Positions 1 through 8,079 of a DNA stretch of 19,248 bases are shown in pieces. Within the stretch, counting starts at the first letter, position 1; every line of letters starts with the position of its first letter. The position numbers and the translations under genes were made by a program. Source of the stretch: Psychrobacter sp. (GTDB lineage: Bacteria > Pseudomonadota > Gammaproteobacteria > Pseudomonadales > Moraxellaceae); the NCBI GenBank assembly GCA_020024075.1, contig JAHHUJ010000010.1:1-19248 (forward strand). Direction: 5' to 3'. A model generated the notes under the pieces. It worked only from the letters and a program-made list of their open reading frames with translations. It ran no database searches and had not been told where the DNA came from.

Positions 1-31
1 CAACAGCTGATGCTAAAAGTAGTTTTTTCAT
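1..31 (-). CDS. N-terminus of an exported protein, cut by the window edge (possibly a porin)
   Basis: Only the first ten codons are visible: on the minus strand an ATG at 29-31 opens MKKLLLASAV. A GGAG ribosome binding site (complement at 41-44) lies nine bases upstream, which is good spacing. Two lysines followed by a hydrophobic, alanine-rich run are the start of a Sec signal peptide, so the product is exported. This kind of signal start is common on Moraxellaceae porins, and the long non-coding region in front would suit a strongly expressed outer-membrane protein gene, but that identity is a guess because the mature protein lies outside the window. Confidence 0.6.
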   Translation of the reverse strand, partial: MKKLLLASAV

Positions 32-579
32 GGGGTATATCTCCACTTTACAATTTTAGTTATGGGCTGCCCTAACAAGCTAACGCCCAGTTACTTCCAT
101 TAAAGTTCTAAACATCACTTGTATCAAAAATGAGACAAACTCCGTTAGAACTGACTTAAATATGATTATGGCAACATTATGTGACATATCTGTTAAATGA
201 GTAACTTAATTTATCTATTCGCTTAAGTTTGTAACGATACAAGATAAAACTATATTAATAGTTCTGTTACATCACTAACCAAATTCATACCTTGAAACTA
301 AGGATATCAACTTTGAAATAATTTGCAACATTTATTTCAGCATTTTTATTGTGCGTCTAGCCCTAGTTATCATTTAACCACTTGATTCACTTAACAAAAT
401 TACTGTTAAAAAAATTATTTAGCCCGTCTTGATAACTCGACCGAAATACTATTTTGGGCTTAAACCCGCTATCTAGTGCTAGCTAGAGGCCCCTGCACTT
501 ACCTTATAGAGATAAAGCTACTATTTATTACTACTAGTTACTACCAGCTCCAAGGTAGCAGAGCCTTAGTACAGGCAAT
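32..579. other. Long AT-rich non-coding region upstream of the exported-protein gene
   Basis: About 550 bases with no convincing gene. It should hold the promoter and control sites of the minus-strand gene at the left edge. Visible structure includes a dyad AACTAT-ATTA-ATAGTT at 248-263, a dyad TTAACA-(7)-TGTTAA at 391-409, and a TGTAAC/GTTACA pair at 229-234 and 265-270. Around 473-486 the usually rare tetranucleotide CTAG occurs three times within 14 bases. None of these matches an operator I can name, and I could not place a reliable -35/-10 pair. Confidence 0.5.
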
Positions 580-616
580 AAAAAACCCTCAGGCGTATAT
601 CACATACGCCAAAGGG
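580..616 (-). terminator. Intrinsic terminator of glcB
   Basis: On the minus strand a hairpin with a 7-bp inner stem (GGCGTAT/ATACGCC), a 5-base loop, a 2-base internal mismatch and an outer CCCT/AGGG stem is followed by a run of six T (complement at 580-585). It lies about 65 bases past the glcB stop codon. The plus strand has no T-run after the hairpin, so it should act only on leftward transcripts. A short palindrome GCTATATATAGC at 661-672 lies between it and the gene. Confidence 0.8.
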
Positions 617-680
617 AAAATTAGGACGGTTATGCTAAAGCCATATAAAGAGCAAAGCTTGCTATATATAGCCTACTTTA

Positions 681-2891
681 CTAGTTAGCTGAGCGTGCTT
701 TTAGCTCTAAACGGGCAGCATGTAGTAATGGCTCTGTATAACCACTTGGCTGCTCACGACCTTTAAACACTAAGTCACAAGCGGCTTTAAAAGCGATTGA
801 GTTGTCGAAGTTATCTGCCATAGGTATATAGTTAGGATCGCCTGAGTTTTGTTCATCCACAACTTTGGCCATACGCTTCATAGACTCCATGACCTGCTCT
901 TCAGTAACGATGCCGTGGTGCAACCAGTTGGCAATGTGCTGACTTGAGATGCGTAGCGTTGCACGGTCTTCCATTAGTCCAACGTTATTGATGTCAGGTA
1001 CTTTTGAACAGCCCACACCTTGATCTACCCAGCGTACCACGTAACCTAAGATACCCTGTGCGTTATTATCAAGCTCTTGACGCTTCTCTTCATCACTCCA
1101 GTTAGTATCTTTGGCTAATGGAATGGTCAAGATATCGTCTAAGCTGGCACGCTCACGGCCTTTGAAGCCTTCTTGAATCTCTTTGACGTTGTTTTGATGG
1201 TAGTGAATACTGTGTAGCGTAGCGCCTGTTGGTGAAGGCACCCACGCGGTAGTTGCACCTGCTTGAGGATGATTAGACTTAGTCTCTATCATCTCTTTCA
1301 TCTCATCAGGTTTCGCCCACATACCTTTACCGATCTGAGCACGGCCAATTAAGCCCGTTTCGATACCGATATCAACGTTCCACTGCTCATACGCAGGCTG
1401 CCATACAGCTGACTTCATCTCGCCTTTACGTACGAAAGGACCTGCATTCATACTGGTGTGCATCTCATCACCTGTACGATCTAAGAAGCCTGTATTAATG
1501 AAGATTACACGATCTTTAGCCTGACGGATACACTCTTTTAGGTTCACAGTAGTACGGCGCTCTTCATCCATCACACCCATTTTAAGAGTATTGCGTGGTA
1601 ATCCTAAAGCATCCTCTACTGCTGCAAATAAATCATTAGCGAACTTGACTTCTTCAGGGCCATGCATCTTAGGCTTAACGATGTACATTGAGCCTTCACG
1701 AGAGTTTGACAGCTCATTGTTACCTTTGATGTCATTGAGGGTTAATAGTGGTGTTATTAAGGCGTCCATGATGCCCTCGAAGATTTCTTCTTGACCTTCG
1801 CCTAGATCTACCAATATCGCTGGGTTTTGCATTAAGTGACCCACGTTACGGATTAACAGTACCGCACGACCTGGTAATACTAGCTTGCCACCGTCTGGCG
1901 TAGTGTATTCACGATCTGGATTTAGCTTACGAGTTAACTCTTTGCCACCTTTAGAGAAGGTCTCGGTTAAGTCGCCATTCATTAAGCCAAACCAGTTGCG
2001 GTAAGCTTCTACTTTTTCTTCAGCATCTACCGCTGCTACTGAGTCTTCACAGTCCTGAATGGCAGTAATTGCTGACTCTAATAACACATCTTTAATATGA
2101 GCTGGGTCAGTTGCGCCTACTGGATGGTTGGCATCAATTTGAATTTCAACGTGTAAGTTGTTGTTTTTTAATAAGATACCTTTTGGATTACTCTCATCGC
2201 CTACATAGCCCACAAACTGAGCAGTATTGGCTAATGTAGTCGTGTTATCGCCTTGAGCAACTTTTAATTCGCCGCCCTCAACGCTAAAGCCAGTAACCTC
2301 TGTATAGCTGCCTTGAGCCAGTGCAAAGTTCTCATCTAAGAAAGCTTTGGCATAAGCCACAACGGCTGCACCACGTTTTGGATTATAGCTACTGCCTTTG
2401 TCTTTACCATCAGCGGTATCGATTACGTCAGTACCATATAAGGCATCATAGAAGCTGCCCCAACGAGCATTGGCTGCGTTTAGTGCATAACGAGCGTTAC
2501 GAACAGGTACAACCAGCTGTGGACCAGGGATACTTGCAATTTCAGCATCCACATTCTCTGTAGAAACTTCGAAGTCATCCCCTTCTGGCAATAGGTAACC
2601 AATTTTAGTTAAGAATTCTTTGTATTTTGGATAGTCGATTTCGCCATCTTTGGCTGGGTTGTCTAAGTGCCACTGATCGATTTTGGCTTGTAGCTCATCA
2701 CGCTTAGCCAAAAGCGCTTTGTTACGTGGTGTGAACTTCTTAACAATCTCTTCAAAGTTAGACCAATAAGCGTCTGATTCCACACCAACACGGGGTAGCA
2801 CATCATTTTCAATAAAATTATATAGTTGGCTATCAATGGCTAAGATGCCTTTTTGAACGCGATTTTCATTGTTATTAACAGAGTTACTCAT
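681..2891 (-). CDS. glcB: Malate synthase G
   Basis: Condenses glyoxylate with acetyl-CoA to malate and CoA in the cytoplasm, allowing growth on C2 compounds through the glyoxylate shunt or glycolate use. The 736 residues match the long monomeric G isoform (about 720 residues) rather than the shorter A isoform. The family signature MDEERRT lies at 441-447, with the magnesium-binding acidic residues E443 and D471 (in FLDRTGDEMHTS). R348 in IRNVGHLM and D642 in MEDRATLR match the catalytic arginine and aspartate, and C628 in GVGCSK is conserved. The frame is open for 26 more codons upstream, but the start at 2891 is preferred: AAAGGA lies nine bases before this ATG and the upstream residues do not resemble the family. 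Monocistronic, with its own terminator and a long upstream gap divergent from miaE. Confidence 0.96.
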   Translation of the reverse strand: MSNSVNNNENRVQKGILAIDSQLYNFIENDVLPRVGVESDAYWSNFEEIVKKFTPRNKALLAKRDELQAKIDQWHLDNPAKDGEIDYPKYKEFLTKIGYLLPEGDDFEVSTENVDAEIASIPGPQLVVPVRNARYALNAANARWGSFYDALYGTDVIDTADGKDKGSSYNPKRGAAVVAYAKAFLDENFALAQGSYTEVTGFSVEGGELKVAQGDNTTTLANTAQFVGYVGDESNPKGILLKNNNLHVEIQIDANHPVGATDPAHIKDVLLESAITAIQDCEDSVAAVDAEEKVEAYRNWFGLMNGDLTETFSKGGKELTRKLNPDREYTTPDGGKLVLPGRAVLLIRNVGHLMQNPAILVDLGEGQEEIFEGIMDALITPLLTLNDIKGNNELSNSREGSMYIVKPKMHGPEEVKFANDLFAAVEDALGLPRNTLKMGVMDEERRTTVNLKECIRQAKDRVIFINTGFLDRTGDEMHTSMNAGPFVRKGEMKSAVWQPAYEQWNVDIGIETGLIGRAQIGKGMWAKPDEMKEMIETKSNHPQAGATTAWVPSPTGATLHSIHYHQNNVKEIQEGFKGRERASLDDILTIPLAKDTNWSDEEKRQELDNNAQGILGYVVRWVDQGVGCSKVPDINNVGLMEDRATLRISSQHIANWLHHGIVTEEQVMESMKRMAKVVDEQNSGDPNYIPMADNFDNSIAFKAACDLVFKGREQPSGYTEPLLHAARLELKARSAN

Positions 2892-3511
2892 ACCATATGA
2901 TCCTTTGTTGGTGAATGAATTAATCAGTGTCTTCAGTGTTTCCTGTAAGCCTACCCGATGCACAAACATACTTAGGCTGGTTATTATTAATTTTATTGAA
3001 ACAAATTAGTGCCATATCCATAACTGAAATACACTCTTATACTGATTAACGACCCACTAGGGGGCCGTCTTTCTTCATACTACTATCATTGAGATAAATA
3101 AACAAGAAACTGCCATTTTTTAAATAAATGTTTGGTCTTTACTGCCTTGATAGTCCTATATAAACCCTTTGATATCAACATATTACCTATTATTTTTGTA
3201 GAGAACTTATCAGTTCTTTATCGTTAACTAACCATTTATAGCTGTAACAAAAGATATTTATGACTCTTAATAGTACCCTATCTATATGAATATCAAACCC
3301 ATATAATGAGTATTATATTAAAAACTGGGAACATAACTGAGCCTAATATATTATCCCTAATTTGTTACAATAGTATTTTTAACTTTATAGCCTATAACTT
3401 GAATACAACTAACCTAAACATCTAAATAATAAAAGCAACCTGAATAAAATACATCCTTATTGATTTACACCTGCTACTTCGCTTAGTCAAAGTAATAAAT
3501 GAGCCCCTATT
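2892..3511. other. Divergent intergenic region between glcB and miaE
   Basis: About 620 bases, very AT-rich, without a convincing gene on either strand. It must hold the promoters of the leftward glcB and the rightward miaE. There is an AT-rich dyad ATATAAT-GAGT-ATTATAT at 3301-3318. A possible extended -10 element for miaE, TGTTACAAT, lies at 3363-3371, but no good -35 goes with it and in such AT-rich sequence this is weak evidence. I see no RNA gene or riboswitch I can name. Confidence 0.5.
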
Positions 3512-4243
3512 ATGAGTGACGTTCTTCTTAATGACCAAAACAACACCGTAACTGCCCCAGCCAAAACGGACATCTCCCACATCCATGAGTTTTTAGGGGC
3601 GCCTACCCCTAAAGCTTGGCTTGATGCTGCCATCAATGACTTACCCACTATTATTCAAGATCATGCCAACTGTGAAAAAAAAGCGGCAGGCACCGCCATG
3701 AACTTAATATTTCGTTATGAGTTCCATCAAGATCTGCAAATGAAATTAGCGCAGTTGATTCGTGAAGAAATGCTGCACTATGAGCAGGTGGTGGGGATTA
3801 TGGAGGAGCGGGGTCAAAAATGGCGTCATTTACCCGCCAGCCGCTATGCCAAAGGCATGTTAAAGCACAAGCGCACATATGAGCCAGCGGCCATGATTGA
3901 TATTCTGATTATCGGTGCCTTTATTGAAGCTCGATCTTGTGAGCGTTTTGCTGCTCTAAGTGAAGTGGTCGATGATGAGCGTTTAGCAAAATATTACCGC
4001 TATCTGCTTAAGTCTGAAAGCCGCCATTATGAAGACTATATCACCCTCGCCCGCTCACTAGAGCCTAAAGAGGGCTCAAGTGTGGATATCGAAGCCTTAT
4101 CAAAAGCCACTAATGGCAGCATCAATACCAATGAGGACACTATGAATGTCGATCAGCGTATTGCTTTTTTTAGACAAGTTGAGGCGGAGCTGATCAATAG
4201 TCCAGATACTGAGTTAAGATTCCACAGTGGTATTCCAGCGTAG
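3512..4243 (+). CDS. miaE: tRNA 2-methylthio-N6-isopentenyladenosine-37 hydroxylase
   Basis: A non-haem di-iron monooxygenase that hydroxylates the isopentenyl group of the hypermodified ms2i6A at position 37 of tRNAs reading UNN codons; it needs O2. The 243 residues are close to the usual length of the family. The ferritin-like ligand set is visible in order: E55 (HANCEKKAAG), E86 and H89 (REEMLHYEQ), E139 (GAFIEARSCERF), and E169 and H172 (SESRHYEDY). The first 20 or so residues are polar and probably disordered. The start is the ATG at 3512, with only a weak GAG eight bases upstream. It stands alone, divergent from glcB and convergent with ppk, followed by a strong hairpin terminator. In the species where it was characterised the modification is linked to aerobic growth on dicarboxylic acids; its role here is inferred. 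Confidence 0.93.
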   Translation: MSDVLLNDQNNTVTAPAKTDISHIHEFLGAPTPKAWLDAAINDLPTIIQDHANCEKKAAGTAMNLIFRYEFHQDLQMKLAQLIREEMLHYEQVVGIMEERGQKWRHLPASRYAKGMLKHKRTYEPAAMIDILIIGAFIEARSCERFAALSEVVDDERLAKYYRYLLKSESRHYEDYITLARSLEPKEGSSVDIEALSKATNGSINTNEDTMNVDQRIAFFRQVEAELINSPDTELRFHSGIPA

Positions 4244-4330
4244 AGTACTGGGCTTCCACTGTCAAAATGCTACTGAGTTTGCGTAATACCGGTTATTATC
4301 GTATACCAACACTAACACCTATTGAACAGA

Positions 4331-4370
4331 AAGAAAGCAACTTTGGTTAACAAAGTTGCTTTCTTTTATT
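4331..4370. terminator. Bidirectional terminator between miaE and ppk
   Basis: A perfect 15-bp inverted repeat (arms 4331-4345 and 4351-4365) with a 5-base loop. On the plus strand the 3' arm ends in TTTCTT and runs into TTATT, which suits miaE. On the minus strand the arm ends in TTTCTT followed by TCTG, a weaker tail for ppk, whose stop is about 35 bases before it. Its position between two convergent genes supports a shared role. Confidence 0.85.
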
Positions 4371-4400
4371 GTAAAGCCAGTATTTGTTCTAAACTGAATA

Positions 4401-6626
4401 CTATCTTACTGACTGTGTCTCGATATCTGAGACATTATTGATTTTTTTTAGTAGATAGTCTTGAGCCACAAAAGGAGCTTCGCCAGGCTTAGGTCGAACT
4501 TGCTGCCAACTCCCATCTCCTTTTAATTCCCAAGCTTGTACATTGTCTTTTAAATAGCTAATTAAGCCATCTTGGTAAACCCGCTGAAATAGCTTACGAT
4601 CCTCAATTGGGAATGCCACCTCAACCCTATGGAATAAGTTACGGCTCATCCAGTCAGCACTACTACAATACAGACGCTCATCACCCCCATTATAGAAATA
4701 ATATACTCGGGTATGCTCTAAGAAGCGACCTACAATAGAGCGCACGGTAATGTTCTCAGACAAACCTTTGACCTGTGGACGAATACAGCTCATAGAACGC
4801 AAAATAAGCTCAATTTTCACGCCTGCCTGTGAGGCATCATATAACTTATCAATTAAATTACGCTCGGTTAAAGCGTTACATTTAACAATAATATGCGCTT
4901 TTTTGCCGGCTTTGGCATTGGCAATTTCATCATCAATAAACGACATCAACTGAGTATGCAAAGTAAAGGGCGCATGTAGCAACTTATTGACATTGGCCGC
5001 TTTTCCCATGCCGGTAAGCTCTTGGAAAATCTTGTGCACATCTTCTGAGATATCAGGATCTGCGGTAAATAACCCATAGTCAGTATAGGCCTTAGCATTA
5101 CCTTCGTGATAGTTCCCCGTACCCAGATGAACATAACGGCGAATCTTATTGTCTTCACGACGTACAATCAGCATCAACTTAGCATGGGTCTTATAGCCAA
5201 CAATACCATAGACCACGACGGCACCTGCTTCTTGTAGCAGATTTGCCACTTCAATATTTGACGCTTCATCAAAACGGGCTCGCAGTTCAATAATGGCGGT
5301 TACTTCCTTACCATTTCTGGCTGCTGCAGCTAGTGCTTTCACGATTTCAGAGTTTTTACCCGAACGATACAAGGTTTGTTTGATTGCCAGCACTTTAGGG
5401 TCATTTGCCGCCTGCCAAATAATATTTACCACAGGATTGAATGACTCAAAAGGATGGTGCACCAACACATCACTACGGCGAATAGCGGTAAACATACTCT
5501 CGCCTTTATCAAACGACTCACGTCGAAAAGCCTTGGGTACAACGTGAGTAAAAGGCTGAAAGCGTAACTTAGGAATGTCAAAATCAAATAGTAAACGGGT
5601 TAAGTTCACCGGACCATTGACTCTATACAGTTGACTATCGTGTAAGCCAAACTCATCTAGCAAGTAGTCGCTAATCTCTTTTGGACAATTAGTAGTCACC
5701 TCTAAGCGCACTTTGTCACCAAAGCGGCGATTATCAAGCTCACCTTGTAAGGCTTTGGCAATATCCTCTACATCATCTGACAATTCAAGATCTGCATTTC
5801 GAGTCAGACGGAACTGGTGACACCCGGTCACAGTCATGCCAGGAAATAGCTTACCCACATACTCATGAATCACAGCAGACAGCATGATGTGGTGCTCTTT
5901 ACCACCGGTTAGCTCATCAGGCAGACGAATAACACGTGGTAGACTGCGAGGTGCTGGGACAACAGCTAAATTAATGTCGCGGCCAAAGGCATCTTTGCCC
6001 TCCAGACTCACCATAAAGTTTAGGCTTTTGTTCACTAAACGCGGGAAAGGATGCGCAGGATCAATGCTAATCGGGGTTAATACCGGCATAACTTGCTCAA
6101 TAAAATACTGCTTCATCCACTGGGCTTGCTTCGCATTTAGCTCATTACGCTTCAAATAACGAATATCTTCTTTGGCTAGAGCCGGCAAGATATCTTCATT
6201 TAAGATTCTATACTGCTCTTCAATGGCCTTATGAGCCACCTCTGATATCTCTTGTAGCACTTCACTTGGGCGCATTTTGTCAGGCTTGTGCGAGATATTG
6301 CCATGATTTAATTGCTGCATTAACCCTGCCACACGAATCTCAAAAAACTCATCCATATTAGAGGAGAAGATAATTAAAAAAAACAAACGCTCTAATAAAG
6401 GATGACGCGGGTTGGTCGCCTGAGCTAAGACTCTTAAATGAAACTGCAGCCAAGATAACTCACGGTTGATATAGCTATTTGGTGAGTAAGTCCCATCTTC
6501 GTAACGTTCCCAATCCAAAGTGGTTAACTCTGTCACTGATTTATTTACCGCCTTATCAGTGCCAGTCTCTCGTGGCTTGGCTTCTGCCTCATTTTGCTTA
6601 TTGGCTGTGGTGGTGATAGTGGTCAT
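4401..6626 (-). CDS. ppk: Polyphosphate kinase (PPK1)
   Basis: Reversibly transfers the gamma-phosphate of ATP to a growing polyphosphate chain through a phosphohistidine intermediate; membrane-associated in E. coli. The 741 residues compare with about 690 in E. coli, the excess being mainly a polar N-terminal leader of about 45 residues before the family start INRELSWLQF (53-62). The two catalytic histidines of the phospholipase-D-like C-terminal half are present: H481 in KTHAKLML, the expected autophosphorylation site, and H638 in FLEHTRVYYF. ELRARFDE (447-454), HLGTGNYHE and SSADWMSRNLFHR are also conserved. The start at 6626 is supported by a full AGGAGG site (complement at 6638-6643) 11 bases upstream. 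It lies 127 bases downstream of mtgA on the same strand, so it may be co-transcribed or have its own promoter in that gap. Confidence 0.97.
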   Translation of the reverse strand: MTTITTTANKQNEAEAKPRETGTDKAVNKSVTELTTLDWERYEDGTYSPNSYINRELSWLQFHLRVLAQATNPRHPLLERLFFLIIFSSNMDEFFEIRVAGLMQQLNHGNISHKPDKMRPSEVLQEISEVAHKAIEEQYRILNEDILPALAKEDIRYLKRNELNAKQAQWMKQYFIEQVMPVLTPISIDPAHPFPRLVNKSLNFMVSLEGKDAFGRDINLAVVPAPRSLPRVIRLPDELTGGKEHHIMLSAVIHEYVGKLFPGMTVTGCHQFRLTRNADLELSDDVEDIAKALQGELDNRRFGDKVRLEVTTNCPKEISDYLLDEFGLHDSQLYRVNGPVNLTRLLFDFDIPKLRFQPFTHVVPKAFRRESFDKGESMFTAIRRSDVLVHHPFESFNPVVNIIWQAANDPKVLAIKQTLYRSGKNSEIVKALAAAARNGKEVTAIIELRARFDEASNIEVANLLQEAGAVVVYGIVGYKTHAKLMLIVRREDNKIRRYVHLGTGNYHEGNAKAYTDYGLFTADPDISEDVHKIFQELTGMGKAANVNKLLHAPFTLHTQLMSFIDDEIANAKAGKKAHIIVKCNALTERNLIDKLYDASQAGVKIELILRSMSCIRPQVKGLSENITVRSIVGRFLEHTRVYYFYNGGDERLYCSSADWMSRNLFHRVEVAFPIEDRKLFQRVYQDGLISYLKDNVQAWELKGDGSWQQVRPKPGEAPFVAQDYLLKKINNVSDIETQSVR

Positions 6627-6649
6627 AATGCAACTCGCCTCCTTTCTTT

Positions 6650-6667
6650 ATATCTGTGATATCTGTG
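6650..6667. repeat. Tandem 9-bp duplication in the ppk leader
   Basis: ATATCTGTG occurs twice head to tail (6650-6658 and 6659-6667) just upstream of the ppk ribosome binding site, with a related TCTGTGG at about 6685. This is seen directly. The 9-bp period does not fit a Pho box, which repeats at 11 bp. The function is unknown and chance duplication is possible. Confidence 0.5.
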
Positions 6668-6753
6668 GGTCATATAGTAATTGTTCTGTGGCCAATGATT
6701 TAGCTAAAAAATTACTTTCTTCTATACTTTACTACACAAATCTGACAAAGTGA

Positions 6754-7431
6754 TTAAGGTAATACCGCCTGATTCATACGGCGCATAATAATTCGCTGCT
6801 TATTGCGCAGTCGCTTATTACTCATGTGTTTTTCGTAGTATTTAGGATTGGTGAGCATACTAATCAGTAAAGCGGATTCATCGCGATTTAGCTTGCTGGC
6901 AGGCTTATTGAAATAATACTTGGCGGCCTCTTCTATTCCATAGATACCATTGCCAAATTCTGCCACGTTCAGATAAGCGGTCAAGATGCGCCGCTTATCC
7001 CACATACCTTCAATCATGACAGTGATACTAGCCTCCAGTCCTTTACGAACGTAGGAGCGATGTGAAGTTAAGAATAGGTTTTTTGCTAATTGCTGGGTAA
7101 TAGTCGACCCGCCAGCGGTCACCTTTCCGCTGCTTTCGTTCTTCTTCATCGCCGCTTCAATCCCGTCCATATCGAAGCCGTGATGACTGACAAATTGAGA
7201 GTCTTCACTAACAATAGCTGCCTGCTTAGCAGACTTAGCAATGTCATCATACTCGACCCAAGTTTGGGTTACCTCACCCCCACCCAAACGGTGAGCTACC
7301 ATAAACATACTGTTATTAATAGGCTGTGTCTTCCACACCAACAACAACCCAGCGACAGCGATATAGAACGCCACTGCCAATATCATTAGCGCCCAAAAAA
7401 TACGCTTAAAAAAAGTAAAAACTGCCGTCAT
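6754..7431 (-). CDS. mtgA: Monofunctional biosynthetic peptidoglycan transglycosylase
   Basis: A GT51 glycosyltransferase that polymerises lipid II into glycan strands at the periplasmic face of the inner membrane. The 225 residues carry one N-terminal transmembrane anchor (about 10-32) and a single catalytic domain, with no transpeptidase domain, so this is MtgA and not a bifunctional class A penicillin-binding protein. The GT51 motifs appear in order: EDSQFVSHHGFD with catalytic E76 (76-87), GGSTITQQLAKNLFL (107-121), the RKGLEA region, and YLNVAEFGNGIYGIEEAA (153-170). The start is an ATG with only a weak GAG about 13 bases upstream. It reads toward ppk on the same strand and is divergent from the glutaredoxin-like gene. 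Confidence 0.94.
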   Translation of the reverse strand: MTAVFTFFKRIFWALMILAVAFYIAVAGLLLVWKTQPINNSMFMVAHRLGGGEVTQTWVEYDDIAKSAKQAAIVSEDSQFVSHHGFDMDGIEAAMKKNESSGKVTAGGSTITQQLAKNLFLTSHRSYVRKGLEASITVMIEGMWDKRRILTAYLNVAEFGNGIYGIEEAAKYYFNKPASKLNRDESALLISMLTNPKYYEKHMSNKRLRNKQRIIMRRMNQAVLP

Positions 7432-7643
7432 AATTTTTGACTCGGCTAACGGTTAAAATTAAAACAATGATAAACTAAGTTAACGCTGACTGGTAGCGCT
7501 CTTTTTTGAAGCTCCCTATGAGAAGGCGCTCCAAAACCCCTCTACTAAAAGCTCTCTACTAGGCACTTAATCTACTAAAGGGACATTTAAAAGAACTGCC
7601 AGACAGCTAAAGCTTAATTGAAATAGCCATATAGGATAACATT

Positions 7644-7967
7644 TTGACTGATATTGCCACTACTCGTCAGCTAATTATGCAACAATCTCAGCTGAAGCTG
7701 GATTCCGGTAGTGCTAAAAAAACTTGGTTTTTATTAGGCACTGCGGGCTGCCACTTATGTGATGAGGCTGAAAATACGCTTAGGCTATTTTCTAGTGTGA
7801 CGCCAATTATTATTGAAAAAGTTGATATTGCTGACTTTGAAGAGGAATTTATGATGCAATTTGCCACTATTATCCCAGTTGTCCTGACTCATACCCAGCA
7901 ATTAAACTATCCTTTTTCTTTGCCTGACTTGCAGCAAGCCTATCAATACGACGCAGTGGACAACTGA
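7644..7967 (+). CDS. Small glutaredoxin-like (thioredoxin-fold) protein
   Basis: A 107-residue protein of the glutaredoxin-like family (DUF836 type) found in many proteobacteria. It is expected to be a cytoplasmic thiol-disulfide protein, but its substrate is unknown. Residues 26-80 give the thioredoxin-fold pattern: strand WFLLGT, the redox motif C36-HL-C39 at the start of a helix, strand IIIEKVDIAD, and the cis-proline at P78 in ATIIPVVL. The start codon is TTG at 7644, supported by AGGA seven bases upstream; the next in-frame ATG (7677) has no ribosome binding site. The 212-base gap to the divergent mtgA should hold its promoter. lldD follows 108 bases later on the same strand and may be co-transcribed. 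Confidence 0.8.
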   Translation: MTDIATTRQLIMQQSQLKLDSGSAKKTWFLLGTAGCHLCDEAENTLRLFSSVTPIIIEKVDIADFEEEFMMQFATIIPVVLTHTQQLNYPFSLPDLQQAYQYDAVDN

Positions 7968-8007
7968 TTGACTACACCTTTAGCTGTATTATATTCCCTT
8001 AACTAAC

Positions 8008-8079
8008 ATGCTGAAAGCAGAACAAAAAGCTACCTACGGTCAATTGGAACCACTCGGTAGTCTAAGGAGGAACTATTGA
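8008..8079 (+). CDS. Possible 23-codon leader peptide overlapping the lldD start
   Basis: An ATG at 8008 opens a 23-codon frame (beginning MLKAEQKATYG, ending SLRRNY) whose TGA stop at 8077-8079 overlaps the lldD TTG start codon at 8076-8078. The lldD ribosome binding site lies within its last codons, an arrangement that permits translational coupling. Against it, there is no clear ribosome binding site before the ATG, and a frame this short can easily arise by chance. Its composition shows no run of one amino acid that would mark an attenuator. Confidence 0.2.
   Translation: MLKAEQKATYGQLEPLGSLRRNY
8064..8078 (+). promoter_or_regulatory. Strong ribosome binding site deciding the TTG start of lldD
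   Basis: AAGGAGG at 8064-8070 lies five bases before TTG at 8076-8078. The near-complete match to the anti-Shine-Dalgarno sequence fixes the unusual start codon. No ATG or GTG in this frame nearby gives a protein with the family's usual N-terminus. Confidence 0.85.

Noticed and set aside
476..688. Open frame of 70 codons on the plus strand
   Set aside because: It starts with GTG without a ribosome binding site, runs through the glcB terminator hairpin and into the glcB 3' end, and has no recognisable protein features.
2892..2969. A longer N-terminus for malate synthase G
   Set aside because: The 26 extra residues do not resemble the family start, and a well-placed AAAGGA precedes the ATG at 2891.
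6650..6700. Pho box upstream of ppk
   Set aside because: The repeat unit and its 9-bp period do not fit the 11-bp-spaced CTGTCAT pattern.
7541..7577. Three copies of TCTACTA in the mtgA/glutaredoxin-like gap
   Set aside because: The copies are short, unevenly spaced (14 and 16 bases) and in simple sequence; chance is a sufficient explanation.
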